From Eleginops maclovinus (lineage: Eukaryota > Chordata > Actinopteri > Perciformes > Eleginopidae): a DNA stretch of 64,000 bases. The stretch's first letter is position 1; each line of letters starts with the position of its first letter. The stretch is taken from the NCBI RefSeq assembly GCF_036324505.1, contig NC_086368.1, positions 17,101,878 through 17,165,877 on the forward strand, given 5' to 3'. Made by a program: the position numbers and the translations under genes. Positions 47,001-59,393 of the stretch are shown piece by piece. A model generated the notes under the pieces. It made no database searches, was not told the origin of the DNA, and was given only the letters and a program-made list of their open reading frames with translations.

Positions 47001-50000
47001 TATTACATTTAACAACATTTTGTGACATTGTTCTATTGATGTAATGTCCATCTGTGTATTGTTCAGTCTCTTGGTTGGTGTGTCAGATCAAACATTCATG
47101 GTCCCCAGGGGATGTATTAAAGCATCCATTAAAGTTTTGGGAGAGCACCATGAAATCAAACTTAATAAGCAGAAGATGGAAAAATGATACCACAGTTAAT
47201 TTTGTTTGTGGACAAGAAAAACACATTACAGTATAGAACATAGTCTTTTAAAACTAAAAACTTAAAGTTTAATGGACTTGATTGGGGACTTTTCAGTCTT
47301 GATTTGGTCAACCATTAGGTACAAAGACTTGATACTGCGTGGACTTGCAAAATAATGAATTGGTGCCACCTCTGGCCTGAGTATAGCCTGACAAAGTAGC
47401 TTAAGTGGCTTTAGACTATCAGTCTTTTTAGCTTATACTGTAAGTACAAATGAACACAATACTGATGTTTCTGTTTAATGCAGACTTCTATCATAGAGGA
47501 TACTAAATAAGAAATCTGATCAATTAAACCCATATGCCTCTGTAGATCAAAGTATGTTTTAGAATTGAAAAATCTCCTGGGCTCAAGGTTTTTTCAATTA
47601 GAAAGTGTGATGCCCAGACGCTTATCTGACCCAATCAACTCATCTGCCAGCAGGACTTTTATAGAGTGCCTCTTTGCTCAGCAGTTTACTATACAGCATT
47701 CCCATTGATACTACCGAGAGAGAGGAGCTATGAATTGTGCAGCAGGCTCTGTGATATCAATGTGAAATAGGCTGAAATGCAAATCATCGATACTTGGATT
47801 AGGTTTTTTACTTTGGTGTTTAGTTCTGAGCCATTGTGTATTGGTTCTACACCTTTACACTGTGCCTGCTAAATTCAGATGTTCTTACTGCCAGCACACT
47901 GTATTAGAAACAAACCATACAAATACCACTACTATGAGATTTGACTAGGTAGGAACCACTAACAAAGTCTTTCAAGGACAAATGGTAGGAGTAGGAAGTC
48001 AGGGAAGCTTACTGTGTATTATTTAAGACCAGGAAAGGAGATACACTTAATAAGGTATTTCAATCGTCTCTCACGGTGTGGCACACTAATCATATGGACA
48101 TAGTTATTACATTTTTCCTGACCGGTCTACAAAATTATTTACTGGATGAACATGGTGATACAATATATAACATGAAGATATGAGGAGGGACACTAGAAAA
48201 AAGTGAGAGGTGGATTTAACTGACATCATAGGAAGAGGGGTTTATGAACTGTAAGGTTTTTCACCACCTGTGTACAGGCGGCATCTTTTAGGTCATATCA
48301 CTGTCTTCCTTTAACAAAGCTAGAGATCATTTCATGCAAGGTTATACGTGAACAATAGCCATAAAAATACTGATAGCTCAAGTGAAAGAACCTGAGCTCA
48401 TTATGTTCATGAGACAGAGTCATGTTGACAAAAAGAGTGCGGCAGTAAATGGGGGGTCAAGTATGCCATTCAAATCATTTGCATTATTATATAAGATCTT
48501 GAAATCGTGTTCTGCCTGAAAACAGCACCATCTTTTCACCATTAAAAGAAGCTCTGCAGCAAGTGTCAAAGTCTAGCTTTGAGTGAACACGTCAATCTTA
48601 AAGCTGTTGATAAAGAACGTTAGTCTTTCCTGCTAAGTAGCTGCGGTTTTAATGCGTTCATGCAACACTATTGAATAACTAAGGTGTCCATCAACAGTAT
48701 GGATATAGAAGTAGATTCAAAAAGGGTGGCAGCTGAAAAGCAGCAGGCGAAATACCACCTCACCTACAATATGTGCAACCACGTGTAACAAATCACAGCT
48801 TCAAAAATTAAACATTTCCTCTCTCTGCATATAACCAGGAGGGAAGGCTAAGATCCTATCTGTTCAAATACTGACGTCTTTTCCCAACGGTGTGTCTACT
48901 TTGAAGGCAGAACTGTCAGCATCAAACTGATTCATATTTGCCTTGTGCCTCAAATAATCTGCCTGTGTGACCTGATGTTTGTACACACTGCATCATGTAC
49001 TGACAACATAGCTGCAAAGAAATTCAAATGTTACGCCACAGAGGGTTTGCACATGGCATCATGTCAGGCATTATTCCATAAGAGGCGAATATACATCTTC
49101 CCTCTGGCTTGATTATGTTCTCTCTTTAAGAATATGGTGTACTTTTAGGATTTAATCATAGCCTTTTTCTGCTTATGGAGGCTATGGTCATGTTTCCCCT
49201 TCCGAAGTGGCTTCTTATTTTATGTACACAAATGTTTATCTTATACAGTTACTGTTTGCTCAACCTTAATCCGCCCCTGGAAATGCTTGAGAGCTTTTAA
49301 TATGTCCTTATGCTGTATGCATGGGTTGACATGGCTTAATCTACAGGGCTCCAATCAATCTTTCATCGTAGCTAGATAATCTGTGCTCCCATTATTACAC
49401 ATTAATCCCTCAAAGGTGAAAAGGTGGAACAGGAGCTCTGGTTTGAAAATGAACAGTGGACATCAATAGATTACAAAAATAACAAGATTTAACAGATCAT
49501 TTGTAACAATGTAGTATTTGTACACAGATAATGTGTGCAAACAACATACATCTCTACCTTAAAGTATGACATATTTCAAAAGCCACAAGGCCTTACACTA
49601 CTTGTTAATATGTTTCCGACTAACTTCATCAAAATTATTATTTTCATCTGTAATTACCTGCGGATAATTTTTCTATCTTTAGTTCAAAGATATTAACAAA
49701 AGAAAGAAAAATACCCATTATAGAGTCCAAGGTAAGGTCTTTAAATTGCTTGTTTTGTCACAATAACTGTCAAATTAAAGTTCTAATTTTCAATCATTGT
49801 TACCTCTGCAAGCGTCAAACCGAGTCTTTAATACGAGACAAATTAAATCCGCTGGTCTTCACTGTTTTCTCAAACTGTTATAATCACATACCTTTCTATT
49901 TCACTGTAATTGTAACTCTTTTTCCTCATAATGATGAGATAGAACCTCATAATTATAACAGTACAAAGTCAAAATTATGAAGGATGTAGTTATAATCACT

Positions 50001-51967
50001 GCACACAAAAAACGTTCTTTTGATGAACACAATCAGCGGCAGTGCATCATCACACCGTGGGACGTTAGTCTTGCAAGTGAAATAGAGGCAGGTGGCTGTT
50101 GGTGGTCGAATGTGTTTGTGCAACCGTGAGCCGTTATATGTTGGACCGTATTAAATCACTGTTTCAAAGGGAGATTACTTTGAATGGAATAAAATGAAGA
50201 GTAGAGAGATGAGAGAGAGATTAGAGAAGGGTTTTCACATTAAAGTAAGGATGGAGTTAAGAGCTATGGCTGCATCATTACTGCAGTCTTCTCTTTCCCT
50301 CTTTGACTCTCACAGATACATAACGTATACAAACAGCAGCCTGGAGCAGCCGTGATGCTGTATGTCAGGTATCACACCAGGTTTAATTCCTGTGTTTTTG
50401 TGGGTCTCATATGTACTTGCCTCAATGTTTTTCAAATGGCTTCTGATTTTTCTTCTATAAAGCATTGCTTCAACCACTATCACTAATTAAAAATGACTGA
50501 AGCTTTATCTAGACACCAATGCAAGATAACCTTATTAATCATAATTGATTAATATGTCAACACAATCACCCTTAATAGAAACCTCTCCTTTCTGTCTGTA
50601 AGCTTTGAAAGTGTTACCGACCTCTCAGCTGAATACCATGTTTGAGAAAAATGGGATTAATGTAACATGTAATATGTATTTGTACTTGAAGCGCTTGCTA
50701 TTGAAGAATACGATCAATGCAAACCGTACCGAGCATCTCATAAGAACAACAAAGTGGCACAAAGAAAACGATATCTGAGGTAAAAGCGTAAGAGCGAGGG
50801 AGATTTACTATACAGAGATGAGAGGGAAAAGACAGTAAGTGATTTGTGATGGGAGGGTGGAAGGACAGGATTTATGTCTTAGGTTTGATGAGAATATTGC
50901 ACCGGCATAAGAGATACCAACCTACGGTTGGCTTTGTGTATTCTACAACATGAAATAGTGTTGTCATACTTCAATTTCTCATGACTGAGACGAATAAATG
51001 GTTAAAACTGAATCAAAAAATCCTCTTATAAGACATACATTTTTATGAGATTCTAAAAGAGATATTCTGAAGTGTGGCCTTACAGCTGTTTGAGCTTTTT
51101 AACCTTCATACAGTAAAGGCTTCTGTGGTTAGCATATCAAACTGTGCTACTACAACACATTAACATTAAAAACGTAGATATTTGTGTTGATTTTGAGAGA
51201 TAAGTAAATAAGATTTCACAATTCACTGCTTTGTACCAGAACTGCTATTAACAATTATTTGTAGCATTGATAAATGTTTTGATCATCCATTAATTATATG
51301 TTTTAGGAAAACTCACTGGTGGTGTATCGAGTAGTACACAATCCAACTCTGCTGGATTCTGTAAGAGCACAAATAGCCTTTAGGGGAACACTATAAAATA
51401 GGTCCTTGCCAACTGCAATCGTAAACATCTATGCATTTATTTACAAGTCAATATAATCAAAACCAGGCAGAACAAATAACTCCTAACTCAGTTTTTCAGT
51501 GAGTGAACCATATGACGCCTGTAATGCAACGGCATAAAAAGACAATTGATTTTACTGTTTTGGACCGAATTAATGCAAATTGTCCTATTGATTCTATCCC
51601 CTTTATATGGACGTTAACATGGCCATACCATTTATGTTAGATTAGGCTAAGGGCTTATCTTCTGCTCCTTCACTGAACGAACATAATAAGGAACCAGCAG
51701 CGCTGTGCGGCTGCTGCCAGTGAGTTGGTGGTGTGATACTGGATGACTGACTGTTGCAAGAAGGGGCTTATAGCGGGTTGTGAACACAGTGTTCTCCTGT
51801 ATATATCAGCAGTGCCGCAGCTGAATATGACAACAGTGTGGAGAATGGTAAAACAGAGCCAGAGCTCCCTGTTTTATCCCTGTTTGCCGTGTGTCAAGCT
51901 CTGTCTGCAGTGTATACACCTGGCTGTTGACTAACCCAGCGGAGTGGTATTTACTCACACAAGGCTG

Positions 51968-52048
<81 letters not shown>

Positions 52049-54224
52049 ACCTTAACAACAAATCTACGAGAGCATGTCTGGTTGGACATAATAGTTTGTG
52101 CATCTGTCTTTGTATAATTGTAGTTTGTGACCACAGTCACACAATGCTGGTGTCCTTTGTTTGATGAGGCCTGTTGCTGGTAGATTTTGTGCAGCTGTCA
52201 TGCAGCGCTCGCTCCCGTACTCGTGTTTGCTGTTTACTCAGATGTGGGCTGGGGGTGTCATCTGCTACATGCTGGAAATATTCTTTGTCTGGCAAGAGGA
52301 TTCAATATGCCACGTTTGCTAAAAACCAACAGCACCATTGGTTGGCAGTTCTTCCCTGAGCAAACAGATATATACCCAATAAAATCATCTAGTTATCATG
52401 ACATCCTTTCATCATCTGCTTGTTCATTTAATTTCATGAAAGGAAGGAAATTATTCCTCATTTTTAGGTCGACATCAATCTTCACAGTATACTTGTATAT
52501 GAAATTGCATGTTTAGCTGGATTGAGATGTTGCCCCATTCCTTAACACTTACATGTTTCTATTAGGGCTAATTTTTCTTGAGCAACTTGAATCATTTTGT
52601 TCTATTGGTTATGACTCAATTACTGGTGTGGCTGGCAACCGTCTAAAAACTGCAAGGCTGCTGTATTCTGCAGCCATTTCATTTTGGAAACCACCTTAAT
52701 TTACGTAATGTAAGAGTGAGCCAGCTTTGTGATGCTGGACAAGCTACAGTTTATACTGTGTGTACTGCATTCAATTATCTAATTACTTCACTTATCACAG
52801 TACTGCAAGGGCAGCGGATATAGTATGTTGTAAACATTCCAAGACAGGTTGAATAAAAAACTAAAAGAAATAGCATAATAAATTAGCATCTAAATCTTTA
52901 AATATAATTACAGTACAGTACAGTATTACAGGTGTTATGCAACTGCGTTCATTATTCTTAATTCTTTCTTTCTTTGTGAACACCAAGTTATACAAAAGCA
53001 TAAATGATCCGTTCACACCCAAACAGAAGGCTTCTCTTCAAATATCTTTTAATAATGAATTATGACCTGAACTTATCTTCCTCTAGTTCCTTGAATTAAA
53101 AGAGGGGAATGCATTTTAAACAATAACAATGCTCCATTTATATGTTACAGACCGAGACAAGTAATGTTGTTAATTGGCCCCCAGTCATCCCTTTGTGTTG
53201 AACTTTTCAACGTAGTATTTCAAAACCTGATCATGGCCAAGATTTGTCTTTGAAATATAAACATGTCTTATGTAACAACCCCCTGTTACATTGAAGGTAC
53301 TGATTAAGAGCTGAGAAAATGTACATTTCTCCTAAAATAAGTTGTCAAACCCATTGATGCCTTGGTTTTAGTTTAAACATTTAAGCCACCTGAGTTCCGT
53401 CTGCGATGTTGTATATGGCAGACAGACTACAATACTAACAATAGGTTATACAACTCTACCCTCCACTCCACAGATATTGACAAAGCAGTAAGTTGAAATA
53501 TCCTTTTTCGGTTCACTGAATAATTACCAAAGACAGCTTTCATTTCTACAAGATATTTGCCTGAGGGGGCTTCAAACCATGAACCAGATTTAGGGCTTAA
53601 TGGCCTTACAGATTTTATATAAATCGTGGCTTTATGTGTATGCTGTGATACATGGAAAATTATGATTTTGAGTAGTTATGTAAACATGTAAGGACCTCAA
53701 CTACAACACAAATTCAGAAGAAAAAAATCAAACAATTTTTTAATTAAAAGTTATTTGGTGGTTAAATGTTTGAAAGTCACTCAGATATTGAATCAGCCAC
53801 AACTGTACCATATCGACCAATAAACTCAAATCCATAGTCATTCTGAACTGTAATGAAGTCACTGTACATCAAGCCAATGCAACGTGCATATCCCCTCTAT
53901 TGATATGTGAAGGGTGATTAATGTCACTGCCCACTTCATTGGAAGCCAATGAATCACGATGTAACCCTGCAATCTTGATAAGAGCCACAAAGAGAGAATC
54001 AATAAGTGCAAAGCAGGAAAAGTACGTGTTGAGAGTCTGGAAATACTGATGAAAATGGAGGAATTTTCTCTCATCCATCAATTTGGTTACTATTCAGAAC
54101 GGTTCTCCAATCAGCAATGAAATAAAGAGTATGCTGATCTGAAAGTCATAAATACTTAATGCTTCTGAGCTACTCTTTCAGTGGAGTGGACACATTCTGG
54201 TTGGTTTACTGCTGTGTACTTTAG

Positions 54225-54296
<72 letters not shown>

Positions 54297-57200
54297 CTTG
54301 CTGGGTTGTCACGTAAAGTCGGATCGGCCGAGAGAAACTGTCAGCCGAGGCAAAAGTATTATTAGCTTTGACCTTTCGTGGTAAAATGTTCAGGTACAAC
54401 ACAAATGTGTTCTGCCAGTGTTTGGCTGACTGCCAATACCCAATCTCGTAGTTTATTATAATATCTTTGTAAAAATTCTATGGCTTTATAAGAAAAGGGA
54501 ATAAGAATTTAATGTGAGGTTAACACAGGTCACTTGGATTTCATTCAGGGCTGCAAAAAAGGACTTGTTTTATTGCTGATTAACGTGGAAATTATTTTTT
54601 AGATAAATAATTTAATCTGAAATAGTGAAACAATTAAAATAGAAATATCCCAGATCTCTGACAGTTATTCAAAGTGTGTGTTTTATTCTCAAAACCCAAA
54701 GATAATTAGAATAGTCAAATCCTCACCGTAAACTGAAATGGTTGATCAACTATCAAAATAATGACAAATGATTGTCTGTCAATTATCCAAAAGAGTCATT
54801 GTTACATTTAATTACGGCTCCTAAACAAAAATACAATACAACCTATCAATGATCTATTTAATCAGAACAGGATATATTCTGATTGCTTTTGGGGGGTTTT
54901 AACAGCAATGCTGTTGGTATATTTACCAGAGTGTATTCAAGAGATCTACAATGACCTTAGCTTTAGAGGTGGAAGTGCTAGCATCGCTCTAAAAGTTTTC
55001 AGTCAGTTTGATTCAACTCTGCTTTTGTACCTTTGCCCAGCAGCCCTTAAACAGAAACCATCTCAGCCCATACCCTAACATACTGCAGCATCCATTTGTT
55101 CATAAAGCTTTCTTGTTTTAGCTTTCCCTGTTGGTGAATTAATCATCACTTAGTAAACCTACAATTCAGATTGAGCTGAGCTGATGTATGCATATTTCTT
55201 TCCTTTTGTTTGAATTGTTTAACCTAAAAAGACTCCTGCTGAAAAAAACATTAGGCCTGTTTCTCGCTGTCCAGGCAGTCCCTCCTCAGCTACTTTTCTA
55301 AAAAAAGTGTTTTCATTATCCAAAGTAAAGGTTTAAGGATAGAGAATGTATTACACTTTACAGATTGTAAAGCCCCTTGAGCTTTTATATATTGGGCTTT
55401 ATAAATAGAATGTACCTGACTCCTACAGATTAATAGGAAACATGCCATTATAAATAAAAGAAAAGGAAAGTATTGTTAGTGTATGCATTATTCACTACAG
55501 GTACATTATAATGTAAATTATGAGTAAAGGCCACACCATGTAAAAACTGTGTGGTGTATTTATCCCTACCCTTTAACCATTTTAACATGGACAAGAAACC
55601 AAGGACAAGTATATAGACTTCAGCCTCTAAAAGTCTCCATAGACTAAACTGATTTGCATACTGGTGTTATTATTAACATTTTCTTGCCTCAGGATGTTCC
55701 TGGAACATCTTGCTCTATTAAAACATGACAGGGATGGTCCACTGTTTGTCTTTAATCTCTCATCTATACAGAAGCCATATTGCAAAGATGAATACACCTT
55801 AAAGCAGAAGCACAAGTATTGATCTCTTATGTTGTTGACGTGCTGTTAAGTGCATCTTTTACGTTTGGACATTAAGTTGTATATCATCCTGAGATTCACT
55901 CTTCTGCAGCTATCGTAAATTGGATGAAGTAGGAGTGGAGATTTAGGGGGAAATGATTTGTGAGGATAGGCAGTGATGGAGAGGTCATGTCCTTGAAAAC
56001 CAGCGGTGTTTGACTTCATAATATGTGTTTATTTTTTATACGCACCTTTGTAAATCTTTCTTTTTAGGCTGAAGGTTCACTGTAGCTTTGCTTATGTTAC
56101 TTGATCCTCATGTTCTGAACATTACTTAAGGGGGGGTTGGATGGTGCGATGGACACGCAGATGGTGTTGAGATTGCCTCAAAGGCGCATGATACAGTATG
56201 TGGTACTTTTCCATCTCACTCCTACACCAAAGTCTGTCACTCGCAATGTGCAGCTGAATGCCTGCAAACACGTTAACAGCAGGTCCTTGAGCTTGTTTGA
56301 TACACATCAACTGTAGACTGAAAGCATTTGTCAGGGGTAGATTATCGGTCTATTGAGGGTAAGGTCACTGACTCAGGAACTATGTGTGAAATGTATTCAA
56401 GGACATCTAGACCTGAGGGAGGAATCGAAAGTAAAAGAAAGAGGATAAATGGAGAAAAACCTCATGCCTTCACACTTTTTAAAATATTTAGCAGGTTGAG
56501 TATTATGTTACCCACAACGTAAAGCTGAGCCTAATGTGACTGTGAGGTTTGTAGGTCTTTGATTTTGAACCACAGCTTTTGACAAACTAAAAATGTAACC
56601 TGATGATTGCACTAGGTGAAAAATTAGGAGCTGGCCAAAGTAACAATTCACCTGAGGCAACTTGAATGCCTGTGCCAAATTCAATTTCAATCCATCATAT
56701 GGTTGTGGAGGCGGTGATTCTAAAGAAATAGAAATCAGGGGATGGTCAAAGCCAGTAGGATTCCTCCTTTGGGGACCATGCAATCTATGGATCAATTGCA
56801 GCTCAGTGTGATGCAGTCATGTTGGTGGATTGCTCTTGTCAGGTTGGGAAGAGGGAGAATCTTAGTAAAATGATTCAGGTATCTTTGGGTTTCATTCATA
56901 AGCGATGGAAAAAAGGATACTAAGACTAGCTTTTAACTATTGTTTAGGTGCACTGGCTGCAGCACTGCAGGCTTTGTATCACACTGTAAGTAGTAAAGAA
57001 AGAGCTAAGCTATTACAGAGAAACTCTCAATTTAACAGTCAATTTTTGTTCCCACTCTGCCTTGCAGTTATGATATCTGTGTAGTGACGTGAAGAGAATG
57101 ACATTATGGGTACAGTTAGCTGAAATCAGTTTCCTTTTTTCATTCGGTGTGATTTAATAAGGGGCTAAGATATTTGTATTTGAGATACTGCTCCTTTGCT

Positions 57201-59393
57201 GTGACAGGAGATAGTTAATGTTGTTTGCGGTACTTGCTCAGGGCAAGTACCACATTTTTTTGTGAAAAATCAAAGGGACATTTGGAAAACTACAGGGAAT
57301 AGATGTCCTAAAGTGGCCTGGGAGTGCTTAGTGTTCCGTAGGTGTTTGGAGAAGCATCCTGGGAAAATATGTTTTTGCTGCTCTGTTTGCACAGAATAGG
57401 TTGGTCGAAAATAGATTGAAAAATATTAAGTTTCAACTCTTAAATTAAATTAACTATTGTCTGCTTGTTTTGATACATTTTCCTAGTGCTTTAACACGGA
57501 CGTGTCCTCTGTTTGCCCTTGCTCCCACAGATAACCAAGCAGCAGCTTCAGCAGACCAAGGATCGTTTCCAGGCCTTCCTCAATGGAGACACACAGATTG
57601 TGGCTGATGAGGCATTCATCAATGCTGTGCAGAGCTACAATGAGGTACCAACACACAACAGCCGTAGCGTCACAATCACATTGAAAAAGCTTCTCTTTTG
57701 TTTTAAATGCAGGGATGTCTTGAAATTAAGGCCTCATTTTGAAATGTAAAAATCCAGCTGAGTATTTATTATCTTTAAATATCTGACTCAATCTTTGACA
57801 TATGTGATGTTAAATGTGTGTTATTGTATGTGCGTCGTAACCTCCGGATCGCTTTTGCAGCAGATTTCAACCAGAAATGACTAGCTTTCAGTCTAACTAT
57901 GTCGAAAAAGCACAGTCCTCCTGCTATTTCATGTCAAAATGCTTGTATTGAGACGGCTGAGTGGTAAAATGGTGGCTGAAGCTTTTCAGCGCACAGATTA
58001 TGAGTCAGAGCATGTGGCTGACACAGCCATCTCTTCCAACCTCACTATTCAATCCGCAGATGAAAAAGGCGTTATTACTATGCATACAGCACAAAAGGCA
58101 TTGCAGATAGGGTGAAACGTTAAAGACCAAATCCATAAAAGGAAACTAAATGATGTGGTTAGAATCATCAGAAAACATATAGACTGCCATGGAGGTTAAT
58201 TACAGGATGACCCGTGTGTCACAGCTCTTTTTATACATTATATATATACTGTATAAAAAGAGCTGTCACACACAGCTATATTTAAGGTTAATGTAAAAGA
58301 GAATATATTTTAAAGCTTAATACCTACAAGGATTAAGGGTTAACGCTTGAAAAGGTTCAAAATTATAATTGCAAACTCTTGAAACAAATATTGATCCCAT
58401 ACTGTTTAAGCATGATTTTTTTAATAGACTTTGGGAAATCAGTGAGGATTGCAGAATGGATAAAATTTTACACTACAGTATGTAAACATACAGTATAGTG
58501 TAAATGCAGTGTAAATATTAGTTTTTTCACTCTGGTTATTTGTGGCATTAAGTTGTTGTTAGTTTTCTTTATTCTTTTTTATTAACTCATCCACTTCAAG
58601 TGGCATCCAGGGACACTATAATTACTTAAAAATGCTGTGGTATGCCAAAGAAGTCATATATCACCCTTCAAACCTTTTTTATACCCTAATATCATATGAC
58701 AAGGATAATGCATAACTGTACTGTAATCTTTCAGTACATTTGTCGCTGTTTTTCGCCATAAAGGATTCTGAGAACAAAATGTGACTGTCAGGAGTGACAA
58801 AGCAGTCAGCTCTGTCGGTTACTTCGCTTGATGCTGTGACAATATAGCCTCGCCTGTCTCTGTCCCTGTTAGACTGTCATTAGCAGGAGACAGAATGTAG
58901 CTTTGGCCGTGTTGAGTCACAGCTTTACATACATGCTGTACTCTACTATAAAAGAGTGTTGCATTTCTTGCAAATTATGATAAATTATTTGAAATAAAAA
59001 TGCTTTTGTTTGCCTTAATACAAAACTGCAATCAATGACATCTGGTCTCTCTTGATACAGGTGTTCCTAAAGAGTGACCGTGTGGCTAAGATGGTCCAGA
59101 GCGGCGGCTTCTCGGCCAATGATTTCAGGGAAGTGTTCAAGAGGCACATCGAGAAGCGCGTACGCAGCCTTCCAGAGATTGATGGTCTGAGCAAGGAGAC
59201 GGTGCTCAGCTCCTGGATGGCCAAGTTCGACACCATCTACCGTGGTGACGAGGATCCACGCAAGGCACAGCAACGCATGACTGCCAGCGCGGCCTCTGAG
59301 CTGATCCTCAGCAAGGACCAGCTGTACGAGATGTTCCAGAATATCCTTGGCATCAAGAAGTTTGAGCACCAGCTACTCTATCAAGCCTGTCAG
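44079..59393 (+). CDS. cadps: CADPS (calcium-dependent secretion activator 1), first three coding exons; gene continues past the right edge
   Basis: CAPS1 primes dense-core and synaptic vesicles for Ca2+-triggered exocytosis by promoting SNARE assembly. Exons seen: 44079-44411 (111 codons), 57531-57644 (38 codons) and 59061-59393 (111 codons), all phase 0 with GT-AG borders, giving the first 260 residues of a protein of roughly 1350. The start [12 protein letters not shown] is the family N-terminus. It is followed by an acidic and Ser/Pro-rich disordered segment, an [18 protein letters not shown] helix and [18 protein letters not shown]. Exon 2 carries [23 protein letters not shown]; exon 3 carries [28 protein letters not shown] and [28 protein letters not shown]. 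The C2, PH and MHD/MUN domains lie beyond the window. Compared with the mammalian protein, the Gly-rich insert in the N-terminal linker is absent. Introns 1 and 2 are 13.1 and 1.4 kb. The paralogue cadps2 is less likely, given the linkage to synpr. Confidence 0.95.
51969..52047. repeat. (GT)n microsatellite, ~39 units
   Basis: Uninterrupted GT tract inside cadps intron 1. Confidence 0.98.
54225..54295. repeat. compound (CT)n(CA)n microsatellite
   Basis: A short CT run (54225-54236) continues directly into about 30 CA units ending at 54295, inside cadps intron 1. Confidence 0.97.
57229..57251. repeat. perfect 9-bp inverted repeat with 5-nt loop
   Basis: GGTACTTGC, loop TCAGG, then GCAAGTACC. 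It lies about 280 bp upstream of cadps exon 2, within intron 1. It may be chance. Confidence 0.7.
57645..59060 (+). other. cadps intron 2 (1.4 kb)
   Basis: Runs from the GTACCA donor to the GATACAG acceptor. The only structure I see is the 23-bp-arm hairpin at 58214-58273. Confidence 0.75.
58214..58273. repeat. 60-nt near-perfect hairpin in cadps intron 2
   Basis: The arm at 58214-58236 (GTGTGTCACAGCTCTTTTTA plus TAC) and the arm at 58251-58273 are reverse complements at 22 of 23 positions, with a 14-nt AT-rich loop. The size and pairing resemble a pre-miRNA or a tiny palindromic MITE. The U-run in the stem and the lack of visible flanking stem pairing make a microRNA uncertain. Confidence 0.8.

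Larger units (their letters stand above)
44412..57530 (+). other. cadps intron 1 (13.1 kb)
   Basis: Long first intron between GTAAGG after the RRQQK codons and CTCCCACAG before ITKQQ. It contains the (GT)n and (CA)n microsatellites at 51969 and 54236 and a small hairpin at 57229. Many short open frames exist on both strands, none with recognisable domains or splice context. Conserved noncoding elements could be present but cannot be judged from one sequence. Confidence 0.7.
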
